A model generated the notes under the pieces. The model ran no database searches and had not been told where the DNA came from. It worked only from the letters and a program-made list of their open reading frames with translations. Below, one piece after another: positions 52,612 through 62,178 of a stretch of 64,000 nt of DNA. Within the stretch, counting starts at the first letter, position 1. The number at the start of each line of letters is the position of its first letter. The position numbers were made by a program, and so were the translations under genes. Origin of the DNA: Acetobacteraceae bacterium H6797 (GTDB lineage Bacteria; Pseudomonadota; Alphaproteobacteria; Acetobacterales; Acetobacteraceae); assembly GCA_015223225.1 (NCBI GenBank), contig JADFCQ010000001.1, positions 186,001 through 250,000 of the forward strand. Direction: 5' to 3'.

Positions 52612-53475
52612 ATGATCCGGCTCAGCATCCCGCTCCGGCAGGCCCTCGCACGTCTGTCCTTGCCCATTCTCGTCGCCGGCGCTTTCGGCGTGATGCTGCT
52701 CGGCAAGGCCGATGCCGTGCTGGTGGAGCGCGCGCGCATGGCCCTGGCCGATGCGCTGGCGCCCATCTATGCCGTCGTCGCCGAGCCCGTGGGCGCCGTG
52801 CGCGATGGGCTGGCCGATCTGCGGGACCTCGTGACCCTTCGCAGCGAGAATGCCCGCCTGCGCGAGGAGAACGAGCGCCTGCGCCAGTGGCAAGCCGCCG
52901 CCCTGACGCTGGAGACGGAGAATGAACGCCTCCGCCGCCAGACGAATTTCATCCCCGAAAGCGCGCCCTCCTTCAGCACCGTCCCGGTCGTGGCCGATGG
53001 CGGCGGCACCTATGCCCGCGCCGTCCTGCTGGCCACCGGCCCGCAGCTGACCGTGCGCAAGGGCCAGGTGGCACTGGACGAGCGCGGCCTCGCCGGCCGC
53101 GTCAGCGAGGTGGGCGCCCGTTCGGCCCGCGTGCTGCTCATCACCGACATCAACAGCCGCATCCCCGTGACGCTCACCGGCAGCGGGGCCCGGGCTGTGC
53201 TGGTCGGCACCAATACCGACCGGCCGCGCCTGCAATACTGGCCCGAAGGCACCCGCCCGGCCGAGGGCGAGCGCGTGGTGACCAGCGCCGAGGCCGGCGC
53301 CTTCCCGGCCGGCCTGCCCGTGGGCGTGGTGCGCTGGTCGGCCAGCGGCGCACCGGAAGTGGAACTCTATGCCCGGCTCGACCGGCTGGACATGCTGCGG
53401 CTTTTCGATTTCGGCCTTTCCGGCATCCTCCCCCCCGAAGCGGTGGCGAGGCCCGAGCCCCGCGCCAGGCGCTGA
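52612..53475 (+). CDS. mreC: Rod-shape-determining protein MreC
   Basis: 287 aa. One N-terminal helix (SLPILVAGAFGVMLLGKADA), a coiled coil of Leu/Glu/Arg (SENARLREENERLRQ), then the two beta-barrel periplasmic domain (FSTVPVVADGGGTYARAVLL, LAGRVSEVGARSARVLLITD). It links MreB to PBP2 in the elongasome. 146 bp follow mreB, with no separate promoter seen. Confidence 0.95.
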   Translation: MIRLSIPLRQALARLSLPILVAGAFGVMLLGKADAVLVERARMALADALAPIYAVVAEPVGAVRDGLADLRDLVTLRSENARLREENERLRQWQAAALTLETENERLRRQTNFIPESAPSFSTVPVVADGGGTYARAVLLATGPQLTVRKGQVALDERGLAGRVSEVGARSARVLLITDINSRIPVTLTGSGARAVLVGTNTDRPRLQYWPEGTRPAEGERVVTSAEAGAFPAGLPVGVVRWSASGAPEVELYARLDRLDMLRLFDFGLSGILPPEAVARPEPRARR

Positions 53476-53538
53476 GACAAGGTTCATGAACATTCCGGCC
53501 CGCTTTAGGGCCCCAGTTCCGGAGAAGGGTAGGCGGCG

Positions 53539-54078
53539 GTGAGTGGTCGCCGTCCGCGCGCCCCGGCCCATGGCTTCTTCCGCCGCCTCGACGCGGTGGC
53601 CCGGGCCGCCTTCCCCGCCACGTCCTGCGCCGTGCTGATGGTTCTGGCGGCAAGCCCGATCGGCCTGCCCTCGGCCATGGCGGCCGTGGCGCTGGCCTGC
53701 GTCTTCTTCTGGTCGCTCTTCCGCCCCGCCTCCATGGCGCCGCCCTATGTCTTCGCCCTCGGCCTGCTGCAGGACATGCTCTCCTTCTCCCCGCCCGGCA
53801 TCGGCATCCTGACGCTGCTGCTGCTCCATGGGGCGACGCTCCGTGCGAGGCGATTGCTGGCGCGGCAGACCTTCCTGCTGGTATGGCTCGCCTTCTGCGG
53901 CATGGCGGCGGGTGCCGTGGCGCTGGGCTATTTTCTCCAGGCCCTGCTGGGCCTCCGGCTGCCCCCGGCCATGCCGGCCCTGCATTTGCTGGGCTTGACG
54001 ATTGGCTTCTACCCCGCTCTCGCCTGGGTGCTCACGCGCCTGCACCGGGCGATGCAGCGGGCGGAGGATCTCGCGTGA
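53539..54078 (+). CDS. mreD: Rod-shape-determining protein MreD
   Basis: 179 aa from a GTG. Five to six helices (AFPATSCAVLMVLAASPIGL, LGLLQDMLSFSPPGIGILT, MPALHLLGLTIGFYPALAWV). It follows mreC by 63 bp and overlaps mrdA by 4 bp (GTGA). The sequence is weakly conserved, but position and topology make the call firm. Confidence 0.92.
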   Translation: MSGRRPRAPAHGFFRRLDAVARAAFPATSCAVLMVLAASPIGLPSAMAAVALACVFFWSLFRPASMAPPYVFALGLLQDMLSFSPPGIGILTLLLLHGATLRARRLLARQTFLLVWLAFCGMAAGAVALGYFLQALLGLRLPPAMPALHLLGLTIGFYPALAWVLTRLHRAMQRAEDLA

Positions 54079-56012
54079 GTAAGAAAGAAGAGGAACGGCG
54101 CCGCAGCGTCTTCACCCGCCGGGCCCTGCTGCTCGGCGCGGGGCAGCTCGGCCTGTTCGGCTTCCTCGGCTACCGTCTCCAGAAGCTCCAGGTCCAGGAG
54201 GGCGACCGCTACGCCACCCTGGCCGACGAGAACCGCCTCTCCGTCCGCCTCATCGCCCCGCCCCGCGGCCGCGTGCTGGACCGCGACGGCAAGGTGGTCG
54301 CCGGCAACCGGCTGAACTGGCGCGCCCTGCTGACGGCCGAGAACACGATCGACGCCTCGGCCACGCTCGAGACCTTCGGCAAGATCATCCCGCTGGCCGA
54401 TCACGAGCGCGCCCGCATCGACCGCGAATTGCGCCGCCGGCGCCGCTTCGTGCCCGTCACGGTGCGGGAATTCCTCTCCTGGGAGGAGATGGCGCGCATC
54501 GAGGTCAATGCGCCGGATCTGCCGGGCATCTCCGTCGATGTCGGCACCACGCGCGAATATCCCGAGGCCGAGCACCTGGCCCATATCGTCGGCTATGTGG
54601 CGCCCCCGTCGGAGGCCGATGTGGGCGATGACCCGCTGCTGGAACTGCCGGGCATCCGCGTCGGCCGCATGGGCATCGAGCGCTTCCACGACAAGCTGCT
54701 GCGCGGCAGTGCCGGCACGGTGCAGATGGAGGTCAATGCCGTCGGCCGCGTGATCCGCGAGTTGGACCGCCGCGAGGGCCAGCCGGGCCAGGACGTGCAG
54801 ATCAGCATCGATGCCGATCTCCAGCGCCAGATCCGCAGCCGCTGCGAGCCGGGGACCAGCGCGGTGCTGATGGATGCGCGCAATGGCGAGGTCCTCGCCA
54901 TGGCGACCCAGCCTTCCTTCGACCCGAACCTGTTCAATTCGGGCGTCTCGGCCGCGCAATGGCGGGAATGGACGCGCAACCGCGCGACGCCGCTGATCAA
55001 CAAGACCACCAACGGCCTCTATGCCCCGGGCTCGACCTTCAAGATGGTCGTGGCCCTGGCGGCGCTGGAGGCCAAGGCCATCAGCCCCGGCGAGCGCCTG
55101 CCCTGCCCCGGCTATTACGACCTCGGCGATACACGCTTCCATTGCTGGCAGCGATATGGCCATGGCTCGCTGGACCTCAAGAACGCGCTGAAATTCTCCT
55201 GCGACTGCTTCTTCTACGAGGCGGCCAAGCGCACCGGCATCGACCGCATCGCCAATATGGCCAAGCGTTTCGGCCTGGGCGTGGACTTGGATATCGAGCT
55301 GCCCGGCGCCAAGTCCGGCTTCGTCCCCACCCGCGAATGGCGCATCAAGCAGGGCAAGCCCTGGAATCTGGGCGATACGGTCGTCCACGGCATCGGCCAG
55401 GGTTTCTACCAGCTCACGCCCCTTTCCCTGGCGACCATGGCGGCCCGCATCGCCACCGGCCGCGCGGTGCAGCCGCATCTGACCAAAACCATCGGCGGCA
55501 AGGCCGTGAAGGGCATCAAGCCTGAGGATTGGCCGAGCATGGGCATCCCCGAGCGCGATCTGAAACTGGTGCGCGAGGGCATGTATGCCGTGGTGAACGA
55601 GGAGAGCGGCACCGCCCGCATCGCCCGCATCCCGCCGCAATACGGCATCCTCGCGGGCAAGACGGGCTCCACCCAGGTCCGCCGCGTCAGCCGCGAGCAG
55701 CGCGAGCGCGGCTTCCGCATCGAGAACATGCCGCGCGAATGGCAGCCGCACGCGCTCTTCGTCGCCTTCGCGCCCTATGACAACCCCATCCTGGCCGTCT
55801 CGGTCGTGGTGGAGCACGGCACGAGCGGCGGCACGGCGGCGGCCCCCATCGCGCGGGACATCATCACCGATGCCTTCTCGCGCATGCGCTTCGCCCCCCA
55901 GGCCCCGCCAGGCGGCCGCGTGGCCGATGGCGGAAGGCCGCAGCAGGAGGCCTCGGCCCAGCCGACGCCCGGCCAGACGAGTGGTGCCTCCAACGGGAAT
56001 CGCCGGCCGTGA
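54075..56012 (+). CDS. mrdA: Penicillin-binding protein 2 (elongasome transpeptidase)
   Basis: 645 aa from a GTG. One membrane helix near residue 20, the PBP dimerisation/pedestal region (SVRLIAPPRGRVLDRDGKVV), then the transpeptidase: SxxK with Ser320 in PGSTFKMVVALAAL, SxN region KFSCDCFFYEAAKR, and KTG in ILAGKTGSTQVRRVS. Paired Cys lie near SxN (FSCDCFF). It cross-links lateral-wall peptidoglycan with RodA, the glycosyltransferase. The C-terminal tail is rich in Pro/Gln. Confidence 0.96.
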   Translation: MSKKEEERRRSVFTRRALLLGAGQLGLFGFLGYRLQKLQVQEGDRYATLADENRLSVRLIAPPRGRVLDRDGKVVAGNRLNWRALLTAENTIDASATLETFGKIIPLADHERARIDRELRRRRRFVPVTVREFLSWEEMARIEVNAPDLPGISVDVGTTREYPEAEHLAHIVGYVAPPSEADVGDDPLLELPGIRVGRMGIERFHDKLLRGSAGTVQMEVNAVGRVIRELDRREGQPGQDVQISIDADLQRQIRSRCEPGTSAVLMDARNGEVLAMATQPSFDPNLFNSGVSAAQWREWTRNRATPLINKTTNGLYAPGSTFKMVVALAALEAKAISPGERLPCPGYYDLGDTRFHCWQRYGHGSLDLKNALKFSCDCFFYEAAKRTGIDRIANMAKRFGLGVDLDIELPGAKSGFVPTREWRIKQGKPWNLGDTVVHGIGQGFYQLTPLSLATMAARIATGRAVQPHLTKTIGGKAVKGIKPEDWPSMGIPERDLKLVREGMYAVVNEESGTARIARIPPQYGILAGKTGSTQVRRVSREQRERGFRIENMPREWQPHALFVAFAPYDNPILAVSVVVEHGTSGGTAAAPIARDIITDAFSRMRFAPQAPPGGRVADGGRPQQEASAQPTPGQTSGASNGNRRP

Positions 56013-57169
56013 TGAAATCCGCCGTGAAATTCGAGCGCCGGCTGCTGACCCGCGACCGCGGCAATGGCGTGCTGGAAAAGCTCTGGCAGATCCCCTGGGC
56101 CTTCGTGCTGCTGCTCACCGCGGTCGCCGCCGTGGGCTATGTGGCGCTCTATTCCGCCGGCGGCGGCGCGCCTGAGCCTTACGCGGCCAAGCATGCCATC
56201 CGCTTCGGCTTCGGCATCGTCATCATGGTCAGCATCGCCATGATCGACATCCGCCTCATCGCCCGCTTCGCCTGGGTAGGCTATGCGGCGGGTGTGGCGC
56301 TTCTCATTCTGGTGGCCGTGCATGGCCAGGTCGGCAAGGGCGCGCAGCGATGGGTGGAACTGGGTCCTATCCAGCTCCAACCTTCTGAAATGATGAAGAT
56401 CCTGCTGGCCCTGGCCATGGCCGCCTGGTTCCACCGGGCGAGTTGGGAGCGGGTGGGCAATCCGCTCTTCCTCATCCCGCCGCTGGTCGCGACGCTCATC
56501 CCGGTCGCGCTCATCCTGAAGCAGCCCAATCTGGGCACTGGCCTCATCACCCTGATGGTCGCGGGCTCGATCTTCTGGGCGGCGGGGGTGCGCTGGTGGA
56601 AATTCGCCATCATCATCGGCGGCGCGGCCGGCATCGCGCCCATCGCCTATGAGCATCTGCACGACTACCAGCGGGCGCGCATCACCACCTTCCTGGATCC
56701 GGAGAGTGACCCTCTGGGCGCCGGCTACAACATCATCCAGTCCAAGATCGCCCTCGGCTCGGGCGGGATGTGGGGCAAGGGCTTCCTGCAAGGCACGCAG
56801 GGGCACCTCAACTTCCTGCCCGAGAAGCAGACGGACTTCATCTTCACCATGCTGGCCGAGGAATTCGGCTTCGTGGGCGCCATCGGCGTGCTGGGCCTGC
56901 TCGCCTGCGTCGTCTTCTTCGCCCTGCTGGTGGCGCTCCGCTGCCGCAACCAGTTCGGCCGGCTGATGGCGATCGGGCTCGGGGTGAACTACTTCCTCTA
57001 TATCTTCGTGAATATCGCCATGGTCACCGGCAGCATCCCGGTGGGCGGCGTGCCGCTGCCCCTCATCAGCCATGGCGGCTCGGCGATGCTCACGGTGATG
57101 ATCGGCTTCGGCCTGCTCATGTCCGCCTGGGTGCATCGGGACGTGGAATTCGGCGCCGCGCGCGATTAG
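56012..57169 (+). CDS. rodA: Rod shape-determining peptidoglycan glycosyltransferase RodA
   Basis: 385 aa SEDS protein with ten helices. Motifs: HAIRFGFGIVIMVSIAMIDI, GKGAQRWVELGPIQLQPSEM (catalytic Asp region comes later in ITTFLDPESDPLGAGYNIIQ), SGGMWGKGFLQGTQGHLNFL and PVGGVPLPLISHGGSAMLTV. Start ATG overlaps the mrdA stop (TGATG); a GTG at 56009 is also possible. Last gene of the operon. Confidence 0.96.
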   Translation: MKSAVKFERRLLTRDRGNGVLEKLWQIPWAFVLLLTAVAAVGYVALYSAGGGAPEPYAAKHAIRFGFGIVIMVSIAMIDIRLIARFAWVGYAAGVALLILVAVHGQVGKGAQRWVELGPIQLQPSEMMKILLALAMAAWFHRASWERVGNPLFLIPPLVATLIPVALILKQPNLGTGLITLMVAGSIFWAAGVRWWKFAIIIGGAAGIAPIAYEHLHDYQRARITTFLDPESDPLGAGYNIIQSKIALGSGGMWGKGFLQGTQGHLNFLPEKQTDFIFTMLAEEFGFVGAIGVLGLLACVVFFALLVALRCRNQFGRLMAIGLGVNYFLYIFVNIAMVTGSIPVGGVPLPLISHGGSAMLTVMIGFGLLMSAWVHRDVEFGAARD

Positions 57170-57203
57170 CGGGCACGGCGGCGGAACGATAGTAAAAATG
57201 GGG

Positions 57204-57230
57204 TTGCGCTCTCCGATGGAGAGGCTAAAA
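57204..57230 (+). promoter_or_regulatory. Promoter of first tRNA-Lys
   Basis: TTGCGC (57204-57209) then 15 bp to CTAAAA (57225-57230, also readable as TAAAAG at 16 bp). The spacer contains the inverted repeat CTCTCC-GAT-GGAGAG. The second tRNA copy has the same hexamers at the same distance. Confidence 0.5.
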
Positions 57231-57268
57231 GCCCCGCCACGGCAGCGGCAACGCGCCGTCGATGGTGT

Positions 57269-57344
<76 letters not shown>

Positions 57345-57454
57345 CCCCATCCCCCTTTCCTAAGACGCTTCGCTGAACGGCCCCTTCCTTTGACGGGGCA
57401 GGTCTGTCCGCGCGCTTGGCAGGGCTTTTCGCGGGAGAGCAACCCCGTCATGCG

Positions 57455-57500
57455 TTTAGCGGGTTTCAGAAGGGTTGCACTCTCCCTCAAACCCGCTAAA
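57455..57500 (+). promoter_or_regulatory. Inverted repeat carrying the promoter of second tRNA-Lys
   Basis: TTTAGCGGGTTT (57455-57466) and AAACCCGCTAAA (57489-57500) are a perfect 12-bp inverted repeat with a 22-bp centre. The centre holds TTGCAC (57475-57480), and the right arm contains CTAAAA as the -10 (15-bp spacing). The downstream text (GCTAAAAGCCC, then CACGGC) is shared with copy 1, so a segment with promoter and tRNA was duplicated. Confidence 0.5.
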
Positions 57501-57550
57501 AGCCCGTCACGGCGACGGTGACCACGGTTTCCGCCTCCGATACCAGGTGT

Positions 57551-57626
<76 letters not shown>

Positions 57627-57741
57627 CACCTTACCTCCCCTTGCCGTGCTTCAGTTCACGAAATCTAGTCTCGCTTCGTCGCGACTATCGTGCTGGCGTT
57701 TGCATAAGCGGGTCTGTAGTTGACCGGTAAGGTAGGAGCGT

Positions 57742-59652
57742 ATGCGGAGTCGCATCGCGAGCCACCTCGACGGTCAGGAGCAGCGGGGAGGCGGGGAATC
57801 CGGCCACCCAGGACAAGGGTCGGAGGATTCACGGCGCGTGCTTCTGGATGCGTTCACGGTTCTGATCTGCACCAGCTGGCTGCTGGCGATGCTCGGCCTG
57901 CTGTTTCTTGCCCTGGCCATCGCCCCCGTCGACCGCCGCTGGGCTACGCCATGGGGGCTCAGTTTCCTTCTCGCGGCCGTCGGCAGCCTGCTGCTGGCGT
58001 TGCGAGATAGCCTGGCCCCCTTCCTCAATGGCCCGATCGCCGGGGCCGTCCTCCTCTGCTACGGCGGTATGGCCTGGAATGGCGCACGCCTCTTTCTCGA
58101 GCGGACGCCGAATTGGTGGGTTCTGCCCATTGGCCCGGCGGTCTGGCTGCTTCTCAGCCTCTTCCCCTTTTTCGACCATTCGGCCGGCGTTCGTCTCCTT
58201 ACCTATTCGGCCATCTCCAGCGCCTATGTGCTGGCCACGGCGCTGGAACTGGCCCGCGGCTCCGATCCCTTCAGCCATGCGCGGCGGCTGGCCGTGGTGG
58301 TGCTGTTCCTCCAATTCGGCCTGCTGATTCTACGCGGCATCGTTGGCCTCACCTCCGTCGAACCGACCGAGCCAGGCCGGTTGCCGACGAGCAACACCTT
58401 CACCGCCTTCCTTCTGCTCGCGAATTTCAGCTCCATCGCCATCGCCTTTTCCATCATCGCCATGGCACGCGAGCGCACCATGGAAGCGGAGCAGCGCAAT
58501 CTCCGGGCCGCTGCCGAGGCGGCGCGGACGGCGAACGAGACCAAGTCCCGCTTCCTCGCCCGGCTCTCGCATGAGCTACGGACACCCCTGAACAGCATGC
58601 TCGGCTTCGCCCAGGTTCTGGCCTCGGACCAGCGGCTGCATGACGAGCAGCGCCAGCAAGCCAGCACCCTGGCCGAGGGCGGCCGGCACCTGCTGAATTT
58701 GCTGAATGATCTGGTGGATCTCGCCCGGATGGACGCGGGCAAGCTCACCCTCTCGCCCGCGCCCCTGGTACTCCGCGGCTTCCTGCGCCAATGCGTGGCG
58801 CTCAGCCGGACGGATGCGGCGGCGCGGGGTAGCACTATCCAGCTGATCCTGGCCTCCGACCTGCCCCGCGCCGTCCTCGCCGACGAGACGCGGCTGCGCC
58901 AGGTGCTGCTCAATCTGCTGAGCAATGCCATCAAATACGGCGCCGCCAACGACAAGATCGAGCTGATCGTCTCCCCCCGGGAGGGGGACATGCTACGCTT
59001 CACCGTCGCCGATCACGGGCCGGGCATCGCCCCTGCCCTGCGGCAGCGGCTTTTCGAGGATTATGCGCGGCTGCATCTCGAGGGGGCGGGGCCCTCCGGC
59101 GCGGGGCTCGGGCTGTCCATCTGCCAGGCGCTGGCGCGGGCCATGGGCGGCCTGCTCTCCTATGCCGACCGGCCGGGCGGCGGCTCGCTCTTCCATCTTG
59201 ACCTGCCGCTGCCGCTCGCCGAGGCGCCCGGCGAGGCCGAGGAGCCGGAACAGCCGGCAAGCCTGAAGATCCTGGTGGTGGAAGACCTCCGCCCCAATCG
59301 CCGCGTCCTGCGACTGATGCTCGAACAGGCGGGCCATGCCGTGACGGAAGCGGCCGAGATGAGCGCCGCCCTTACCAGCATCGCGGGCCAGACCATCGAC
59401 CTCGTGCTGCTCGACCTGGACGCGCCAGGCGGCGAAGGGCTCGGCACGCTCAAGGCCATCCGCGACCGTAATGTGCTAGGCCCGCGCAACGGCAAGCCCG
59501 TGCCGGTGATCGGCATGACGCGCCATGCCAGCGCCATCCCGCAGCAGACGCTCCGCGAGCGCGGGCTGAGCGCCGTCGTGCATAAGCCGGTGGAGCGCGA
59601 CGCCCTCCTCCCCCTCGTCGCCGCCCATGCGCCGCCGGGGCTCGGGGAATAG
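57742..59652 (+). CDS. Hybrid sensor histidine kinase / response regulator
   Basis: 636 aa. Seven hydrophobic helices fill residues 30-245 (7TM sensor type). HisKA has His277 in LARLSHELRTPLNSMLGFAQ; HATPase_c has VLLNLLSNAIKYGAAN, VADHGPGIAPALRQRL and SGAGLGLSICQALARAMGG. The receiver at residues 510-630 has ILVVEDLRPNRRVL, phosphoacceptor Asp558 in LVLLDLDAPGG, and Lys615 in VVHKPV. TAGGAG precedes the ATG. No output regulator is adjacent; the next gene starts 4 bp later. Confidence 0.9.
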   Translation: MRSRIASHLDGQEQRGGGESGHPGQGSEDSRRVLLDAFTVLICTSWLLAMLGLLFLALAIAPVDRRWATPWGLSFLLAAVGSLLLALRDSLAPFLNGPIAGAVLLCYGGMAWNGARLFLERTPNWWVLPIGPAVWLLLSLFPFFDHSAGVRLLTYSAISSAYVLATALELARGSDPFSHARRLAVVVLFLQFGLLILRGIVGLTSVEPTEPGRLPTSNTFTAFLLLANFSSIAIAFSIIAMARERTMEAEQRNLRAAAEAARTANETKSRFLARLSHELRTPLNSMLGFAQVLASDQRLHDEQRQQASTLAEGGRHLLNLLNDLVDLARMDAGKLTLSPAPLVLRGFLRQCVALSRTDAAARGSTIQLILASDLPRAVLADETRLRQVLLNLLSNAIKYGAANDKIELIVSPREGDMLRFTVADHGPGIAPALRQRLFEDYARLHLEGAGPSGAGLGLSICQALARAMGGLLSYADRPGGGSLFHLDLPLPLAEAPGEAEEPEQPASLKILVVEDLRPNRRVLRLMLEQAGHAVTEAAEMSAALTSIAGQTIDLVLLDLDAPGGEGLGTLKAIRDRNVLGPRNGKPVPVIGMTRHASAIPQQTLRERGLSAVVHKPVERDALLPLVAAHAPPGLGE

Positions 59653-59656
59653 GCAC

Positions 59657-59986
59657 ATGACCGTTTATGTGGACGACATGCATCGCAGCGCGCTGGGCGC
59701 GTTCAAGGGAATGCGCATGAGCCACATGATTGCCGATGATGAGGCCGAACTGCATGCCATGGCCGACGCCATCGGCATGCCCCGCCGCTCCTACCAGGGC
59801 AATCACTACGACGTGCCGCTGGAGCGCCGGGCCATGGCCGTGGCCCTCGGCGCCGTGCAGGTCAGCATGAAGCAGATGGCCGGCATGGTCGTCCGCCAGC
59901 GCGAGACAGGGCAGCTCGGGCCACCCGGGGAGGCGGAAGCCTGGGCGAGGGCCTATTGGCGCGGGCGGCTCCGGCGCATGGGCTAA
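59657..59986 (+). CDS. DUF4031 family protein
   Basis: 109 aa. MTVYVDDMHRSALGAFKGMR, SHMIADDEAELHAMADAIGM, NHYDVPLERRAMAVALGAVQ fit DUF4031, a small cytoplasmic family with no known role. It follows the hybrid kinase by 4 bp and is probably co-transcribed with it. Confidence 0.82.
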   Translation: MTVYVDDMHRSALGAFKGMRMSHMIADDEAELHAMADAIGMPRRSYQGNHYDVPLERRAMAVALGAVQVSMKQMAGMVVRQRETGQLGPPGEAEAWARAYWRGRLRRMG

Positions 59987-60201
59987 GGCGCCGTGCTCCG
60001 GCGCATGGGTTGAGGTGGCGGTAAGGGAGACCATGCGCAAGCGGTTTCATTGCCACTCCGCGCTCTTTCAGCTTGACCCGGCCGCGCCGCAGGACTAGGG
60101 CTGCGCGATCATCGGCCTGAGAAGGTTACGATCCGGTCATCTGGCCGGCGGATTGGGGCGAACCGTCACGCGCCTTGCAAGAAAGGTAGCCTATCCCCCG
60201 G

Positions 60202-60315
60202 CGCCGCACTTGGCGGCGTGACTGCGATGGGAAGGCTGCAAGCCGTGATCGGGACAGGCCCTTGCGGGCCTCCATCCTGGTGGCGCTCGAACGGTTGGCG
60301 GGGCGTTTTCCCCGC
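60202..60315 (+). promoter_or_regulatory. Structured leader of rpsA
   Basis: Three stem-loops can be drawn: CGCCGC/GCGGCG (60202-60218), AGGCCC/GGGCCT (60256-60271) and GCGGGG/CCCCGC (60298-60315). The last ends 23 bp before the ATG. The stretch from there to the ATG is A-rich and has no Shine-Dalgarno sequence. In E. coli, rpsA also starts without one, in a folded leader used for autoregulation by S1. Upstream, TTGACC-N17-TAGGGC (60073-60101) is a weak promoter candidate. No gene was seen in 59987-60338. Confidence 0.5.
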
Positions 60316-60338
60316 AAGACCACGGAAAATAGATTTAC

Positions 60339-62042
60339 ATGGCTACTGCCAGCGCTGGCATGGAAGATTTTGCCACTCTGCTCGACGAGATGCTGGGCGC
60401 CGACACCGGCTTCGCCGGCTCGGTCGTCACGGGCCGCGTGGTGCGCATCGATGACGATTTCGCGGTCGTCGATGTCGGGCTCAAGAGCGAGGGCCGCGTT
60501 CCGCTGAAGGAATTCGCCCCGGCCGGCATGAAGCCGGAAGTCGCCGTCGGCGACGTCATCGAACTTTTCGTCGAGCGCTACGAGGACAAGGACGGCTCGA
60601 TCGTCCTGTCGCGCGAGAAGGCTCGCCGTGAGGAAGCCTGGACGAACCTGGAGAAGGCCTTCGCCGCGCAGCAGCGCGTCAACGGCGTGATCTTCGGCCG
60701 CGTCAAGGGTGGCTTCACCGTCGACCTCGGCGGCGCCGTGGCCTTCCTCCCCGGCTCGCAGGTCGATATCCGCCCCGTGCGCGACGTCGGCCCGCTGATG
60801 GGTTCGCCCCAGCCCTTCCAGATCCTGAAGATGGACCGCGCTCGCGGCAACATCGTCGTGTCGCGCCGCGCCGTTCTCGAAGAGACGCGCGCCGAGCAGC
60901 GCAGCGAGCTGATCCAGGGCCTGAAGGAAGGCATGATCCTCGACGGCGTCGTCAAGAACATCACCGACTACGGTGCGTTCGTTGACCTCGGCGGCGTGGA
61001 CGGCCTGCTGCACGTGACCGACATCGCGTGGCGCCGCATCAACCACCCGAGCGAGGCCCTGACCATCGGCCAGCCGGTGAAGGTGCAGGTCATCCGCTTC
61101 AACAGCGAGACGCAGCGCATCTCGCTCGGCATGAAGCAGCTGATGTCCGATCCGTGGGAAGGCGTTGCCATCAAGTACCCGGTCGGCGCCCGCTTCTCGG
61201 GCCGCGTGACGAACATCACCGACTACGGCGCCTTCGTGGAGCTGGAGCCGGGCGTCGAAGGCCTGGTCCATGTCTCCGAGATGAGCTGGACCAAGAAGAA
61301 CGTCCATCCGGGCAAGATCGTCGCCACTTCGCAGGAAGTGGAAGTGATGATCCTGGACGTGGACGAGCCGAAGCGCCGCATCTCGCTGGGCCTGAAGCAG
61401 GCGCAGGGCAACCCCTGGGAGCTGTTCCTGGAGGCCAACCCGCCGGGCACCATCATCGAGGGCGAAATCCGCAACATCACCGAGTTCGGTCTGTTCGTGG
61501 GTCTCTCGGCCGATATCGATGGCATGGTCCACATGTCCGACCTGTCGTGGGACGAAGCCGGCGAGACCGCCATGGCCAAGTTCCGCAAGGGCGACATGGT
61601 CAAGGCCAAGGTGCTTGACGTTGACGTCGAGAAGGAGCGCATCTCCCTCGGCATCAAGCAGCTCGCCGCCGACCCGGCCGCCGAGGTTCTGGACCGCGTC
61701 CGCAAGGGTGACGTCGTCACCTGCACCGTGACCAAGGTCGAGGCCAACGGCATCGAGGTGAAGGTCGACGAGGTCCTCACGGGCTTCATCCGCCGCGCCG
61801 AGCTGGCTCGTGACCGTGGCGACCAGCGCCCCGACAAGTTCGCCATCGGCGAAAAGGTCGATGCGAAGGTGACCGCCGTCGACCGCGCCGCCCGTCGCCT
61901 GGCCCTGACCATCAAGGGCAAGGAGATCGAGGAAGAGCGTGAGGCGATGAAGGAATACGGCACGACCGACTCCGGCGCCTCGCTGGGCGACATCCTGGGT
62001 GCGGCCATCCGCCGCCGTAACCAGATGACGACCGAGGACTGA
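60339..62042 (+). CDS. rpsA: 30S ribosomal protein S1
   Basis: 567 aa with six S1 (OB-fold) repeats. Repeats 3-5 show the best pattern: VVKNITDYGAFVDLGGVDGL, VTNITDYGAFVELEPGVEGL, IRNITEFGLFVGLSADIDGM. S1 binds mRNA and helps initiation on structured or leaderless messages. Codon use is slightly different from neighbours (more GTC/GTT, CGT, AAG), as expected for a highly expressed gene. The C-terminus (SLGDILGAAIRRRNQMTTED) is typical for alphaproteobacteria. Confidence 0.97.
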   Translation: MATASAGMEDFATLLDEMLGADTGFAGSVVTGRVVRIDDDFAVVDVGLKSEGRVPLKEFAPAGMKPEVAVGDVIELFVERYEDKDGSIVLSREKARREEAWTNLEKAFAAQQRVNGVIFGRVKGGFTVDLGGAVAFLPGSQVDIRPVRDVGPLMGSPQPFQILKMDRARGNIVVSRRAVLEETRAEQRSELIQGLKEGMILDGVVKNITDYGAFVDLGGVDGLLHVTDIAWRRINHPSEALTIGQPVKVQVIRFNSETQRISLGMKQLMSDPWEGVAIKYPVGARFSGRVTNITDYGAFVELEPGVEGLVHVSEMSWTKKNVHPGKIVATSQEVEVMILDVDEPKRRISLGLKQAQGNPWELFLEANPPGTIIEGEIRNITEFGLFVGLSADIDGMVHMSDLSWDEAGETAMAKFRKGDMVKAKVLDVDVEKERISLGIKQLAADPAAEVLDRVRKGDVVTCTVTKVEANGIEVKVDEVLTGFIRRAELARDRGDQRPDKFAIGEKVDAKVTAVDRAARRLALTIKGKEIEEEREAMKEYGTTDSGASLGDILGAAIRRRNQMTTED

Positions 62043-62072
62043 TCGGCTCTCACGAGCTGACAGGCTGAATGG

Positions 62073-62107
62073 AAGCCCCGGGCAGCGATGTCCGGGGCTT
62101 TCTTTTT
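62073..62107 (+). terminator. Intrinsic terminator after rpsA
   Basis: AAGCCCCGG (62073-62081) pairs with CCGGGGCTT (62092-62100), followed by TCTTTTT. It should separate most rpsA transcripts from sppA-ihfB downstream. Confidence 0.92.
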
Positions 62108-62178
62108 GCACGCTTTCTTTTTGCGGCGCAGCGTTGGCGCTACTGGCGAAAGGCGCCCCCCGAAGGCACATTGGAGCC

